A stretch of DNA of 64,000 nucleotides from Thelonectria olida (taxonomy: Eukaryota > Ascomycota > Sordariomycetes > Hypocreales > Nectriaceae): assembly GCA_020736575.1 (NCBI GenBank), contig JAGPYM010000010.1:806001-870000 (forward strand), in the 5' to 3' direction. The first letter of the stretch is position 1; each line of letters begins with the position of its first letter. Of the stretch, positions 42,425-55,106 are shown piece by piece. Position numbers and translations under genes: made by a program. The notes under the pieces are model-generated. The model ran no database searches, was not told the DNA's origin, and worked only from the letters and a program-made list of their open reading frames with translations.

Positions 42425-45400
42425 CAGCTGAGAGATCGAGAGGGAGAGAGAGAGGCAACAGAGGGCAGGCTGTCATTATCTCTCGGGCTGAAGATGGTGG
42501 TCATCGGCTCGTTTCTAGCGCAGGTCGCCTGTGCCCCGTCCTGGTTGCCGGCCACACGTGAAAAAGTGCGGAGGGAGGGATCGAGGGCGCAGCGAGCCTA
42601 TGAGCCTCCCGCGCCAGCGCCACGCGTCCGTTGACTTGCAACTAAAGGGAGATAATGGGTGATTGCTGAAATGGGAAAGTCATGGGGTCTGGGCTGGAGG
42701 GGGAATTATTGAATCGGGCTGACGAGCGAGAAGAAATGGAATGGCGGGGTGAGACGGGCGAGAGAGGACTGAATGCAGGGTCCATCCAGTGTAACAGTAA
42801 ACCCGACCAACGCGGGTGCCGCTCGTTGAAAAAAGAAGGCAAAGAGACAAGGGGATCGGCGAGAAGAGGAGAGGGTGAGTGCCCATGACTGATAAAAGCG
42901 CTGGGTGTGGCATCCCTCGCGGTGGCGGGCGGGGTGACCGTCCGAGAGCCCTTCTGCCAGAGAGTGAGACATTGACACCCTCACGATGGCACACCAAAGC
43001 GAACCATCTGACTGTGCCTAACGAAGGGGGGCCTTGTCAGCCAGCAACACGCCGGCCATGCCGTGGACCGGACGGGAATCAAGGGAGCGAAGAGGTCATG
43101 CTGCCTATGATCGAGGGCGAGGGAAGAGAAGAGATGCACAAATCGATCAGCAACACCAACCGGGGGACATGGGCCTTGCATGGTGCCTTGCAGCTGTCTT
43201 CTTTTTTGGCAGGATCAGATCCCATCTCGACGCTGCTCCTGTTCATCGACCATGGGGTGTGGGCTAAGGTAGTGAGTGAGTCTTTGGTTGGCTGGAGGGT
43301 GGTGAAGACTCATTCATTCACTGCCAAGGACTTGGGGACATGTCTGAGCCACGAGGCGCGATAACGAGACGATATCTGCTCCAACAAGTCCATCTTACAC
43401 GGGAGACGCAAAAGAGGGAATTAATCATGGCAATAAAAGACAAAAGAGGTCATCGGCCAGTGAGCAATGTCGTCATGGTTCCCCAATACGGGTGAGAAAC
43501 GCCGTCTCCTCCGTCTTACACAGCATCGAGCTGTCCCGACTTATCCATCCCCCTTGTCTCCCTTGTGGACCTCAAGCCCTTCCCAACGCGGCAATGCCGT
43601 CATCTGCCGCGTCCGAGAAGAGATAACGAGCCGCCCAGCCCGTCCGCCGTCAGCTCTTCAGCCTTTCAGCGGGATCAGCCAGCCTTCCTCCAGCGTGAAG
43701 TATTTGGGCTTATGCCATCTCTCCCTCCCTTGTCGTGGCAAAACCAAACAAAGCAAACTCGCCGAGGTTTCCCCTCCCATGCCTTTTCCCCCAGAATGGT
43801 TTGAAATGACCCAATAGCATCGTGTGGTTGCACAACCCTCCATCTGGTTCGCATGATCATCCGCTAACTAAGCCTTGGCTTCCGGCCTCGACGACGACCA
43901 GACGCCCGCCGATTGGTAAGCCACACCGCAGTCTAGATCGACCAAGGCCCGGCTGAACCTGCTTTGCAACCTGATTGCAAGAGCTTCTTGCATGCGACTG
44001 CAAGAAAGAAAGAGCGGGGTCATGTCATGCATGTGTCCCATAACTTGGGAATAGCCTCTTCCCAGCCTCTGCGGCGGCCCATGTGCCGTGCCGCGCCTGC
44101 GTTTCGATACGAGCCGAACGTAGTCTCTAACTATTTGTAGATTTTGGGCGTCCCTGTCTGCCCCCGATCCTTGGGACCCTCGAGGATGGATGCAGTCCGT
44201 TCCGAAGATGCGGTCCGTCTCGCTCGGATGCTCCTGTCCGGGCGACCCCACCTCGACTTCGTCCGGTGTGAGGCTGTCGTGACTGGTCATCGACGGGCGA
44301 GCGCACTTGTTGGGTCGAGTAGTGTATTTCTGTCCATCACAAGGCTGCTATTTTCCTTGTAAATGCGAACCAGATGATATGAGTCAACTCTTTGGCTTCT
44401 CTGGTAAGCATCGTAGCCTTGCTTTCCGCTGTAGCCTTCCACTCCCCCCTCGTCGTACGGAGCAAGAACAGTCATTTGATAGAGCCGTTCCCCACCCATC
44501 GTCCGTATTACAAGTTTTGCGCCCGTTGGTCGTATTACGCCCGACCCCTCGCCCTCGTTAGGCTTCGGGACCGAGTCCATCCTGCCAAACCTTGGGGCTG
44601 GACTCGTGATGCTGGCTGCGACATCCAAACGGTAGATGGGTTGCTTCGTCCAGGCTATGGAACAGGACCAAAGCAGGATCTATGCAGTCGAGATTGAGAT
44701 TAGTTCCCGGCCATGATCAACCTCTCGACCTGGTAACGCACAGTTGATTAGCCGCTGAGATGTGGAATAGGCTTTCAGGAGTGGCTTGATTTAGGTGTGC
44801 AAGCTCCAGACTCTTGTGAGACAGGATTGGCCAACGTGCCCCGGGAGCTATCAGCTTGTGTCGACTGAGTTGGGTCCAGACAAGTCGAGTTAGTGAGTTG
44901 CCTGGATGGAAAGTCAAAATGCTCGGCCATGGCCCAATGAGGCCGTGGAAATGCCAGATGCGATGCGACCTTGGATGCGATGGTCAACGGATACGCCATG
45001 TCCGATTGGGAAGCACAATTTCCTCTGCTGCTTGTCCGTCGTCGCAATCGGCAACTCCTCTGAAGAGGTAACTAACTAGGGAGGTGTGATGCTAAGAGTT
45101 CTCGGCCCTTTCGCCATCGTGGACTCGGTCTCTCAAGCTTTGTTGTCACTCGAGTGCTCGGTGATAAAATGATATAGCTGTAGCCCGACTACACACCGTT
45201 GAGGACCCCTTTTACCCCTCTTACCAGACTTCTTGTTTGCACGCATCACATCGATCTGCTATGATCTGATTGGAATTCCTAGTGCCAATTGATCATGCCA
45301 CTCCTTTTTCGTCCGAGTGGCCGTCATGGACACATAGAGGGCTGTATGCCACCGCGACGTGAAGACGCCCTGACTGGCCAGACCGACCTGACGGACCAAG

Positions 45401-46889
45401 CCTGCCGAGCTGAGTTGCCTCTACTTTGCATGACACCACGTGCTCGAGGTGAACCTGGCTGATTTGAGTTCACCGTCCAAGAATGCTATTGCCACAGCTG
45501 AACAAGAGCAAACCGCCAACGCCGAGCCCGACCGGCCACAACTGCAGAGGGATTGGCCAAGGGTGATTGCGTGCTTGGGCGTCTTTCAAGTGTGTTCACT
45601 TCGAGCTGGCCTCTATAGGTTACTACTCCCCCTAAGGCAGAGTCGCAGGGTACCGTGCACGCATTCGAGGGCCCCCAGGTTCACTGGCGTCATGCTCTTT
45701 CTCCGTCTACAATTGCAATTCACTGCTAGGATGGATAAAGGCCGACGATAGCTCCTGTATGAGTGGTGATTCAGGCTGATCCTGTGCCATTGGTGGTCAT
45801 CCTCAGGTATGCGTGAGTGGACTTGACGTGTTTCCATGGTACCAATCTCAAAATATACAACGTAACCCGACTTCAATCGACATCTTTGCAGATGCAGTAG
45901 TTGTCAGACGAATCTGCATACCATCTTATGGGTTCCTTGGGCTGGAGTGGAATCATGGGCAAAGGGCTTAGGGATCTCCATCAAGTCGTTAAGGAAGTTG
46001 AGTTTTGAGGACAGCGAATTTAATTCAAGATTGTCCTGGACTTTGTCAAAATGGAATATTGAAGGACACTACAAAGCTGACCTGTGTATTAACTAGAGAC
46101 GCCAAGTCAAGGTCTGAATAAGTCACGAAAGATGAGGCATGCCAGACACCGACTGGACATGTATGTCTCTGACAAACCCAAAACATCCCGAACTCTCCTG
46201 TGATATCCCCGATTTGCGTCAGGTCACAGATAGAGCAACGTCTTAGATTCGAGATGGCTTGAGATCGCTTTCTTCCGACTCGGAACAGGCCGAGGCAACG
46301 ATGTATGAGTGCCGAGACCAGGAAGTATTGCCACGTTCCAAAGGCCTCAGTATTACTATGTAGCCGTATGAGACGTCCAAGGTCTAAGCCTAGCTTCTAG
46401 AACTACCGATTGAGACAACATATATGCAAGATAACTACTCGTGGGCTCGGGTGTCCTTCCGGAGAGTCTTGTGAACCCCGAGTACATTGGGCAATGTTGA
46501 CTGTGCAAAAGTAGGCAGGTTTCACGGGCAACGCCGAATGCATGTCTGAGAAACGGAAGCCGAGACCGTCTTTATAATGTCGGATCTTCATTTCGATCCG
46601 TTTGCAGCCCGTCAGCCCTCGTTTCCCCATTCCGGTGACATGCATCCTGTCCACTGGCCCCGTTCAACTTCTTCTAGAACTTCTCGAGAGAAAAGAAGCA
46701 TTCCTCCCAGTCGGGCCAGCCCAGCCTTCCCATGACACCTGCAAATACATATGGATACTTATCAGTCTAGAACCGCAGTTATCCAGGCCCAGATGCCGAT
46801 AAGTGATGCTATTCACGTCTCACTAGCCCGCATCAGGCAGTCTGGACCGTCCGTCTAACCTGCTGCCGGGGCTCATCAATCCGGGGAAG

Positions 46890-46901
46890 CACGTGACGTC
46901 A
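46890..46901. promoter_or_regulatory. overlapping E-box and CRE (CACGTGACGTCA)
   Basis: CACGTG (46890-46895) overlaps TGACGTCA (46894-46901) by two bases, 239 bases before the EEP start codon. CACGTG is bound by bHLH factors and TGACGTCA by CREB/ATF-type bZIP factors in fungi. Both are full palindromes. Function is inferred from sequence alone. Confidence 0.5.
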
Positions 46902-47139
46902 CATCACCACTCAACCTCCAACCAACATAGGACCAACCACCGCGCCATCCTCTCAGCCGATTGAATCAAACCATCGACTTTGGATAAACATCTGCTTGTG
47001 AGGCCTCGTGACAAACTGCCGGTTCAAACACAGCTGATTGATAAAGCAAGGCTTCTTGGACATAATCCCTCTCATCTCTCTCACCAGTGCTGCGCCATAA
47101 CTTCGTACGTCAGCTCATTCTTCCTTGACCCTATCAAAC

Positions 47140-48042
47140 ATGACCAGAATCAACATCCCGCGCAGCGCTTCACTCGCCATGGAAATGCACATCTCGCAGT
47201 CCTCGGAGCAAGCCATGGCGCCGCTCCGCATCATCTCCCACAACGTCCGCTACGCAACCACCCACCCCGTCGCTGGGGAAGAGCGCTGGTCTGTTCGCTG
47301 CCCCATGATGGTCAATCAGCTCTCCTTCATCACCACCGGCCATGAGAACGCCTTTATCTGTCTCCAAGAATGTCTCCACAGCCAAGTCCACGACCTCCAG
47401 GACCAGCTGGGCGACACGTGGGGCCACATCGGACGAGGTCGCGGTGAGCATCCCCGCGATGGCGAGTTCTCACCTATCTTCTACAAGCAGAACACATGGC
47501 GCTGCGAACGAGAGGAGACTCGCTGGCTGAGCAAGACGCCCGAGAAGCCATCGCGCGGCTGGGATGCGGTGCTCAACCGCATCGTCACCATGGGCGAGTT
47601 CTCGCACGTCGTAAACGGCACACGCGTCATCGTTATGAGCACTCACTTTGACCACATCGGCGTCACGGCCCGCCAGCGCAGCGCCGAGCTGCTCATCAAG
47701 TTTGCCAAGGAGTGGAGCTCCGAGTCCGAAGTCTCCGTCGTCCTCATCGGGGGCGACTTTAACAGCGAGCCAACAGACGGCGCGTACAAGACCATTACGG
47801 CGCCCGGATCGGGCATGGTAGACATCTCGGATCTGGTTCCCAAGAGCCAGCACTACGGGAACCACCTCACATACACCAGTTTTGGAGAAGGGTGGGATCC
47901 CTCGCGAATCGACTTCCTCTTCATCCAGGAGCCTCGGACAGCGAAGGTCAATACGTTTGGTGTGCTGTCCAACAGCCACGACGACGGCATCCTTACGTCT
48001 GACCATCGACCTGTCGTGGCAGATTTGGACATTGTAGTTTGA
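47140..48042 (+). CDS. endonuclease/exonuclease/phosphatase (EEP) superfamily protein
   Basis: Single exon, 300 residues, starting at the first in-frame ATG. All expected EEP catalytic motifs are visible: HNVR (Asn35), LQE (Glu77), THFDH (His169, Asp171), GDFN (Asp206, Asn208), RIDF (Asp258) and SDHRP (Asp288, His289). The fold cleaves phosphodiester or phosphomonoester bonds with Mg2+. The GRGEHPRDGEFSPIFYK region fits the uncharacterised EEP-1 branch rather than AP endonucleases, so the substrate is unknown. No signal peptide is apparent; a cytosolic location is inferred. The gene is isolated, with several kilobases free on both sides. Confidence 0.9.
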   Translation: MTRINIPRSASLAMEMHISQSSEQAMAPLRIISHNVRYATTHPVAGEERWSVRCPMMVNQLSFITTGHENAFICLQECLHSQVHDLQDQLGDTWGHIGRGRGEHPRDGEFSPIFYKQNTWRCEREETRWLSKTPEKPSRGWDAVLNRIVTMGEFSHVVNGTRVIVMSTHFDHIGVTARQRSAELLIKFAKEWSSESEVSVVLIGGDFNSEPTDGAYKTITAPGSGMVDISDLVPKSQHYGNHLTYTSFGEGWDPSRIDFLFIQEPRTAKVNTFGVLSNSHDDGILTSDHRPVVADLDIVV

Positions 48043-51000
48043 TTCCCAATCCCTTGAATGTTGAGTCAAAGCAACCCTTCATCAAAGATACCCAGACAGT
48101 CGGATCTAACGTGCGTGACTGGACTGAGGCTTTGAACTTGACTTGACAGCACACCCGTGAGTCACAGGACAAAGGAGTTATGAGGAAGAAACGGAGACGT
48201 GGACGTGCAAGACTGTATGCACGGTGATTGAGACGTCGACCCGCATGAGCTGAGAGTGGACGACTTGCATGTCCGTACGCAGGAGATGTCGCCACTCCTG
48301 CGCGGTATGTCAAGGGAAATGTGTTCCGGTTCTATTACGCCGCATCATGTGGCGCTCTGTTTGTCCAGGATATGGGTAGAAGCGTCGACTCGCAAATAAA
48401 TTTATCAAGAGAAGCAGGCTTCAGAGTCATTCAGACCACGCCAAATCCTTCTGCAAGAGGGACAAGTGTCACTGATGCCTCCTCATTACATCTTGTGCTT
48501 GAACCCTACGAGAGACAGACAGATGCCACGTCGTATTTGTGTCCACAGAGTCATCGACCACAAGGACACAGCACAGCAAAGCAGTTGAGTGTTGCGATTG
48601 GGTTGATAGTACCCACCTCTTGTATGTACAGGTTCTAGCCCAGTCGTGGAGAGATAGGGACCAGATGAGCTTGCAGGCGACAAAGGTCAACGGCGTTGAT
48701 CTTTGCCGACCAAGTCCGAATGGGCGAGACCCATGCTATCCTGAATGAAGAGAGTTGTTGAAGGACGTCAAAGGTTGTATGTTTGACAAGAAGTTCCTCC
48801 ATCTACGTATCTTTAGAGATGTGACATGGCTAACACCCAAAAGATCATGTCGTGCTGAATATCGCCTTCGAAATGGTCCCCTTCCAACGCCGGAAAGCTA
48901 GTGCCAACCAGAAACTCGTCGAGGAATGTAACCGGGAGTTATCGATTTGGCAACAGAACAAGAAGAAGAAAAAACGGCATTCTGGGGATGGGGGTGCCAC
49001 CGGCGAATATCGAAAGAGCGGTGTGCTTTGGTGCGTAGGATTGGGGCTTGCGAATGAGGGGTTCTAGGGCTCGCCCCCGCGTTGCCGCCGCTGACTTGGA
49101 AATGGCCTTTATCAGCGTCACGGCACGATTCGGGAGCAAGAAGAAGATATGGAGGACGACAGGCGATTCGGACGTGGAGGAGGGGGAAAGATATGGATAC
49201 ACCATCTCGACAGGCGAGCTTTTGGCCCTTGAAATGGTGGGTGGGATCGTTCTGGTGGTGAATCGATCTCCGAATGGTGGCATGCACTCGTGATTTCATG
49301 CATGTGCGGCAGAGAAGCCAACTCTTCGCAGACTACTGTCGAGAAACTCGACAATGGAGATGGAGGGTGGGAATGGATATGTCTGCTTGTGCGAGCTATT
49401 CTGGTGCTCCATCCCCGGCCAAGTTGGAGCCGGCTGGGAGATAGATCGTGAGTAGAATACCGCACCACTGGACCACCACCTTGTGACAGGTGAATATGTC
49501 CGTCATTCGGGGGAAACTTGACTAGCAGCAGGCGGCGCTGGTTTAGCCTCGTCGAAGCCACGAATGTCGCACTGATAAGCACCATCCAGGACGAGAACGT
49601 CCGGATGCGTCGTCTCTCCATCACGGAATTCTCGTGATATGTGCCGGCACTCATGAAGATCAGGAGTGGAGATTCCTCCGTGTTCCCCAGGAAGATTCTT
49701 CTCGACTGGTCCATGGCTTGAAAAAGAGAGCTGTGAGTGTGTGGCACCTTTGATGAACCCGGTCGATGCGTCAATGCCTTGGATGCGGTTTCCTTCCTCC
49801 CCACAACTAGAGCCAAGCTGGAGAGGAACCGACAAGCCATCCAAGATATTTGAGCAGGGATGTTCCCGTCAGGCACACGGGACGCCATTGCTGGGGTTCT
49901 TGACGTCCCCATCCGTTGGAGTAATTAGTGCGCGACCATAAGAACGTGATGCTTCATGATCGAAGCACCGCAGAGGAACATGGAGGGACGGCTTTTGGTT
50001 ACGCGTGGCAACGGAATAGCCGGAGATCTGCCATCACTAATGAGCCGCCAACTTCTCACCGATTTTCTTAATGAGAAGAGATGGCAAGAAAGCCGTTTGG
50101 GGGCAGAAAACGTGTCTTGAAAGGCGAGAGTGCTGTGCGGTGTCCAACTCGACTGCTGCCCCAAACTTGGAACTAGACTGCGCAACGCAGCATTAGTCGG
50201 AGGGTGTAAGGCGGAGGGGTGCACACATCACGCAGAATGGCAACAAATATATTGCATCGCCCATTGGGCCGGCGGGAAGAGTGAAATGCTGCAGGGTGTC
50301 GGTCGGTCGGCAACAAAAGGTGTGGTTGGCTGGGTTTGTTGACTCTGGTGATTTCTGATCAATCATCGACTGAGTACTGTATGCCTGTCGCGACACCACG
50401 ACAGGCACCGTGGCGAAAAACAACAACATCGCGTGCCTTTGTTGACTCGCTTGGACGTTGCTGGCCAGGAGGAGGATGGCTGGGCCTTGGTTCTCGGCAA
50501 ACGCCCCGAACATGTTCAAGCAACCCAAGTGAAGCTGTATGCAGCTTTCGCAGGGAGGACGTAGTGAGGGCTAGCATGTCGTCATTGGGACATACGTAGA
50601 ATCGTCTTCTCGAGACTCGGAGGCCGTCTCCGGCCGGCGCAGGGTTCTGGGGAAGGTCCGAAAATCGGGACACGGTTCATTTTGATGAGGGGATTAACCG
50701 GAGGAGAGTGTGGGGGGCTTCCGGAGGCCACTTGGCCTTGAAACGGGCAGCCATCAGTGCTCAACCCAAGGGAAACAATGGGCACATGCCGCAACGGAGG
50801 AAGCACACCCGGGATTCGGGGGTCCGCCGGATCCTTCTCGAATCGCTTCTCTGGTGACTGATTCGGGGGTTTCCTGGAGATCGTGATGCATCTTCACCCG
50901 AGAAGGGCATGACTCGGGCGTTGAGGACGCAGGGTGTGTCTGCAAGTTCGATAACTTGTGCATTTATTTCCAAGCTGCGAGTTTCGGGCTATGAGTATAA

Positions 51001-54000
51001 TTGAGCCTATCAAATGGCCTGCTGGTGAGTCTTGTCGAAGTAGCCAGCCGAAAAGGACGGTTGGGCATCAGGCGTGTGCATAAAGGTCCGTGGAGCCATG
51101 GGGATAGCGCCGTCGACGATTGGGCATGGCCCGTCATTGTGGTGAGATGAGCTGGCCCTTGTCTGTCTGTTTCAACAGTTGCACATGAATGAATGGCTAC
51201 ACTTTTGGGCAGCAGAGAAATACTGAAGCAGGAGGAAACAGGAGGGGTATCCGTTCGTGATAAAGGGGGCGTGTCGTATGCATCGTTTTGAAGCTGGGCT
51301 CGTGGTGAATCCCTATCCGATGCAGCATTGTCACACTGGTCATTCACTTGGCTCAATGCACATCCCGCCACTAGGTAGAGCCGTAGCCACACCATGGGCA
51401 CCTCGAACTCATTCAAGTGCTGAGATGGCCTCGATTTGTTGACCGTTCACACGAATTCGACTTGTTGAGGAGCTTGAATCTGCCGACGTCTGCTCTCCCT
51501 CAAACGATCCGGCAACCGTGCCGTTGATACCCAATCCAGGATTCACCCTGCCAAGAGCCCAGTCGGGCACAAAGTGAAACCCAGCAGAGCCGCAACACCA
51601 GGAGCAAAACAAGATTTCGTAAAGTCGTAGGCTGATGATGGAGAGAGAACTTGGACGGATGGAGACACAAGAATGCTTGAGCGTTGAGAGATGGCCTTGA
51701 AGGTTGCACACCTTGACACCCTTGGATATGCAAGTCTCCAACATTGGCGCCTTAACTGAACCCCATCTTTTGTACCCAAGACCGAGGACTGAGACCGCGG
51801 GAGCCATACAGGCTTCCGCATTCCCCATCATGATGCGCCGCGATCATTATCAACCTTAACGGTTATGAGTCCAGGCAACAAGGTCGGGTACCACACGACG
51901 GTGGACCTAGCTTTGCTTCTCCAGACAAGGCTGGTATCCGTGGAGTGAAGCCAAGACCATCCGAGACCCTTGCTTCAAAAGTTACTCCCATTTGGCTTTC
52001 CCTGCGGCCCTGCCAAGCAATGTATCCCAAGGTTTCGTGGGGTGGGTGCTGAGCGGAAAAACCTATCAAACCGGTTGAATTAGATTAGTCGAACAGCTAA
52101 CGTAGTTGCGACGCGTTGTTGACATTCGTCCTCAAGCGGTCTGTCCGATAGAACCCACACAGCTCAGTATATACTGGCCCAGGCGCAACGCATCAATGGC
52201 TCTCTCCTTCATCTTCCTCTTCCTCTCCATCAGTTGAACCCCTTCGGGTCTAATTGAAGATTGCCGGCTCGTTAATCAATCTCCCTGTCACTCTCCGTCT
52301 CCGAGTGGGTCGGTTTCCCTGCCCGAGAACCCAAGAGGCTGGGGCCTTCCAGCTTCTTCACCAGCTTCTCGGGGCTTCCAGCAAGGATCGGGCAGAAGAC
52401 TAGAACCTCCATGAGAACCGAGCACGGCGGTAACACCAGGGCGTGAGTGCTGGGCGGAGGTAGTCCAAGGCGGGAGGGGCGTCCAGCGTGATCAGCTGGG
52501 AACACCACCCAGTGACCTGGCCCGATATGACTGGATCGACACCAGAAAAAATCGGGGGAACTGACCCAGAATCAAAGAGGAGGCAGAGCAAGCAGAGCCA
52601 GCCAAAAGACAGGTGAGAAGGAAAAATTTAGCGTTGAATGAGGCGAGCCAGACGCCAGATCCACAATTGGGCCTGAGTGCTTCGCCTGAACCCGGAGCCT
52701 CTTGGGGCATTCCCTGCCAACGGAAACACTGGTGGACGCTGGAGGACGCTCCAAGGCCCGCGAAGGCATGCGAGAGCGGGTCTTTGGGACACCATCTGGG
52801 GATGCATCGACAGATCAGATCCATTCTCGGCCGCGTGGTTTTCGTGGGTAGCCTGACAATGGCCTGGGATCTGGGATCCGGGGCCTACCACAGCCAGCCG
52901 CCTCACTCCAGGCCTGGCTCACACTATTCATCTCACGCGGCCAACTGAGGCCCCTAGTCGTCTTTTTCCTATTTCGGTCGACTGTTGAGGCTTGTCGTCA
53001 AGGTTTGTGAGCTTATCCCTTTGGTTGACATCACTGGGGGCTCGAGGACTGCTTTTGGGGTAGCTAGTCTGGCACCAGAATGGGCTGTCAGTGACGAAAA
53101 TTCTGTGTGCTAATAAACGTTGCCGTTGAGATAAATGCAAGAGCCGGGATAGGTCATGATGCATGAGGATGAAAGGAAGCAGCTCCGTCCGTAAGCCGTT
53201 TGTGCCTGTTGAGAAACGGCTGGAAACGCAGGCACAGCTAGGTACATCCCGGCTTACACACACAGAATAATCGAGAAGAGATGAAAAATCTGTATCCTAC
53301 TCTCTTGGTCAGTTTGCCTCAACTCGCCCAGCGTCCGACTTTCTGATGGGATCCGTTTCCCCCAGAGCCAACGCATGGTTTCATGCCAACCACCCGCCTA
53401 GTGTTGAAGTTGCTGTGCTCTTCATTCTTTTGGTTCAGTAGTGTACCCCACCTCGGTTTGCAGACACTCCCGCCGCCGTGGCCATCGCCGAGTTTGACGG
53501 AGCGGAGAACAGAGGGACTCGGGAAGTGAAGGTTGGCCTTGAAAGTAGGCCGGGACGGGAGCTGGCTAGTCGGTGATCGTAGAATGTCATAGCAGGACCA
53601 GGGCGGCAAAAGACATGCGTCGGTGAGAGAGAAGACGGTGTACCAGGTACGTACGAATACGTCGTGGTGATGGTTGATGTCCGGTGTCCGTCGTCTGTCG
53701 ACAATCGCCCCTCGATACTTGTCTGTTGTCCGTCAACCACCGGCTTGTCATCGAGCTGGCAGTCGACCTTGCCGCTGATTTCGTGCTGACAATGTTGCCC
53801 TGGTCTGTTGAGGGGGGAAACACGGGATTGCTGACTGATGGACGTTTCGGTGGCATGCTGCAGGCATCCGCCACCGGTGTGAAGACTTCCAGGCTACCCC
53901 ACTAGTCACCTCCACGGCTCCAGCTGGGCCAGGAAAGACGGACTCTATTTTCAAACCGGGAGAACAGCTATAGCTTGATGACTGGAGCAGCTTGGCGGTG

Positions 54001-55106
54001 ATGAACGGCTAAGGAGCTGGCGTTTTTGGGCATGCATGGGCATCGGCAGGAGCATAGGCATTGGAATTGGCATCCAAGCATCGTCGTTTTGTGTTTGTGT
54101 GCGGGAGTCAGCGACTGTGTTGTGCTTTGCTGTGCTTTGTTGTGCTGCGCTGGCTTGTCCACGATATTGCGTGGTGCTCAAATGTGCGTTGTGCTTGCTA
54201 CGCCCACTCCTCAGCTTCCCATTGGATGGGGTCTCGTCTCTTCCCCTCCCTTGCTCCCTTTGCTGCGGTGTAGGAGTCGCGCGTCCTGGGCTCCTTCACA
54301 CACCACACGCCAAACTTCCCTGGCCACACGCCCATGTCAACAAACAGTCCGCACACGCCCTTCCCCGTCTCACTCACTCACACACAATTTTTTTCTGGCG
54401 GATTTTCACTGGCAAACCACCGCTCAACTGGGGCCATGGAGACGGGACAAGTCGCCCTCGTTACAGGCTCGACTGGACCACAGCCGCTGGCAGCCTGAGT
54501 GTAGTGGGATCCTGGGACGCCCCGGCAGAGACCAGCGGGCCACAGCGGGCCACTGGGGCAACCCCCCCTTCACACCCCCGGCCCTTGAGTTTTTAGCACT
54601 GGTTTTATTAAAACAGTGATCCCTCTCCATCCATTGCCATTGCCCTTTCCCCCTCCTTCTTCCTTCCGCAGGAATCGACCTTTCGACCTTATTCGCACCT
54701 TCGCTTCTATCGCCATTCGATCTTACTCAATCATCTTCATCCGCAACAGCTTTTAAATTACTTGACGTCGACACTCCGTCAGCATTCAGTTCATGCCAGC
54801 ATCGTCGTCTTCGTTCTCCAAATCAACTCAGCATCACTACCACAGCGTCCGCTTGCCAAAACTCCACACACAACCTTGGCCATCGACCCATGTCCGTTGC
54901 CCTACTCGAGAGAACATCAAGACAAATCTCCGCGACCCCGACATCGATACTGTCACCAATTCCTTTCGTCATCCGGTTTTCGAACACATAGACTTGCGTC
55001 CCGTCCCGCCCTAGTGCGGCCGTTGTTGGAGGCGAGCCCACCACCGTCTTAACGCTCCTCCGGGGCGTACAAACTTTGATCGCGCCACCCACCACACCAA
55101 TCAGCA
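48043..55106. other. 7 kb gene-free stretch
   Basis: The longest gap in the window. Short frames on both strands up to about 260 codons were inspected and none has family-like or conserved-looking sequence. 54580-55106 is CT-rich and is probably the leader and promoter of the next gene. No repeats or RNA genes recognised. Confidence 0.45.

Larger units (their letters stand above)
41917..47139. other. 5.2 kb gene-free stretch
   Basis: 41917-42660 is the CT-rich (minus strand) promoter of the acidic protein gene and contains a CA microsatellite. 42660-46850 shows no coherent coding sequence, repeat family or RNA gene. 46850-47139 is the probable promoter and leader of the EEP gene, with an E-box/CRE element. 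Confidence 0.45.

Noticed and set aside
49118..49912. 264-codon minus-strand reading frame
   Set aside because: Low-complexity His/Ser/Arg mix with no domain pattern; overlapping frames are equally open, consistent with GC-rich non-coding sequence.
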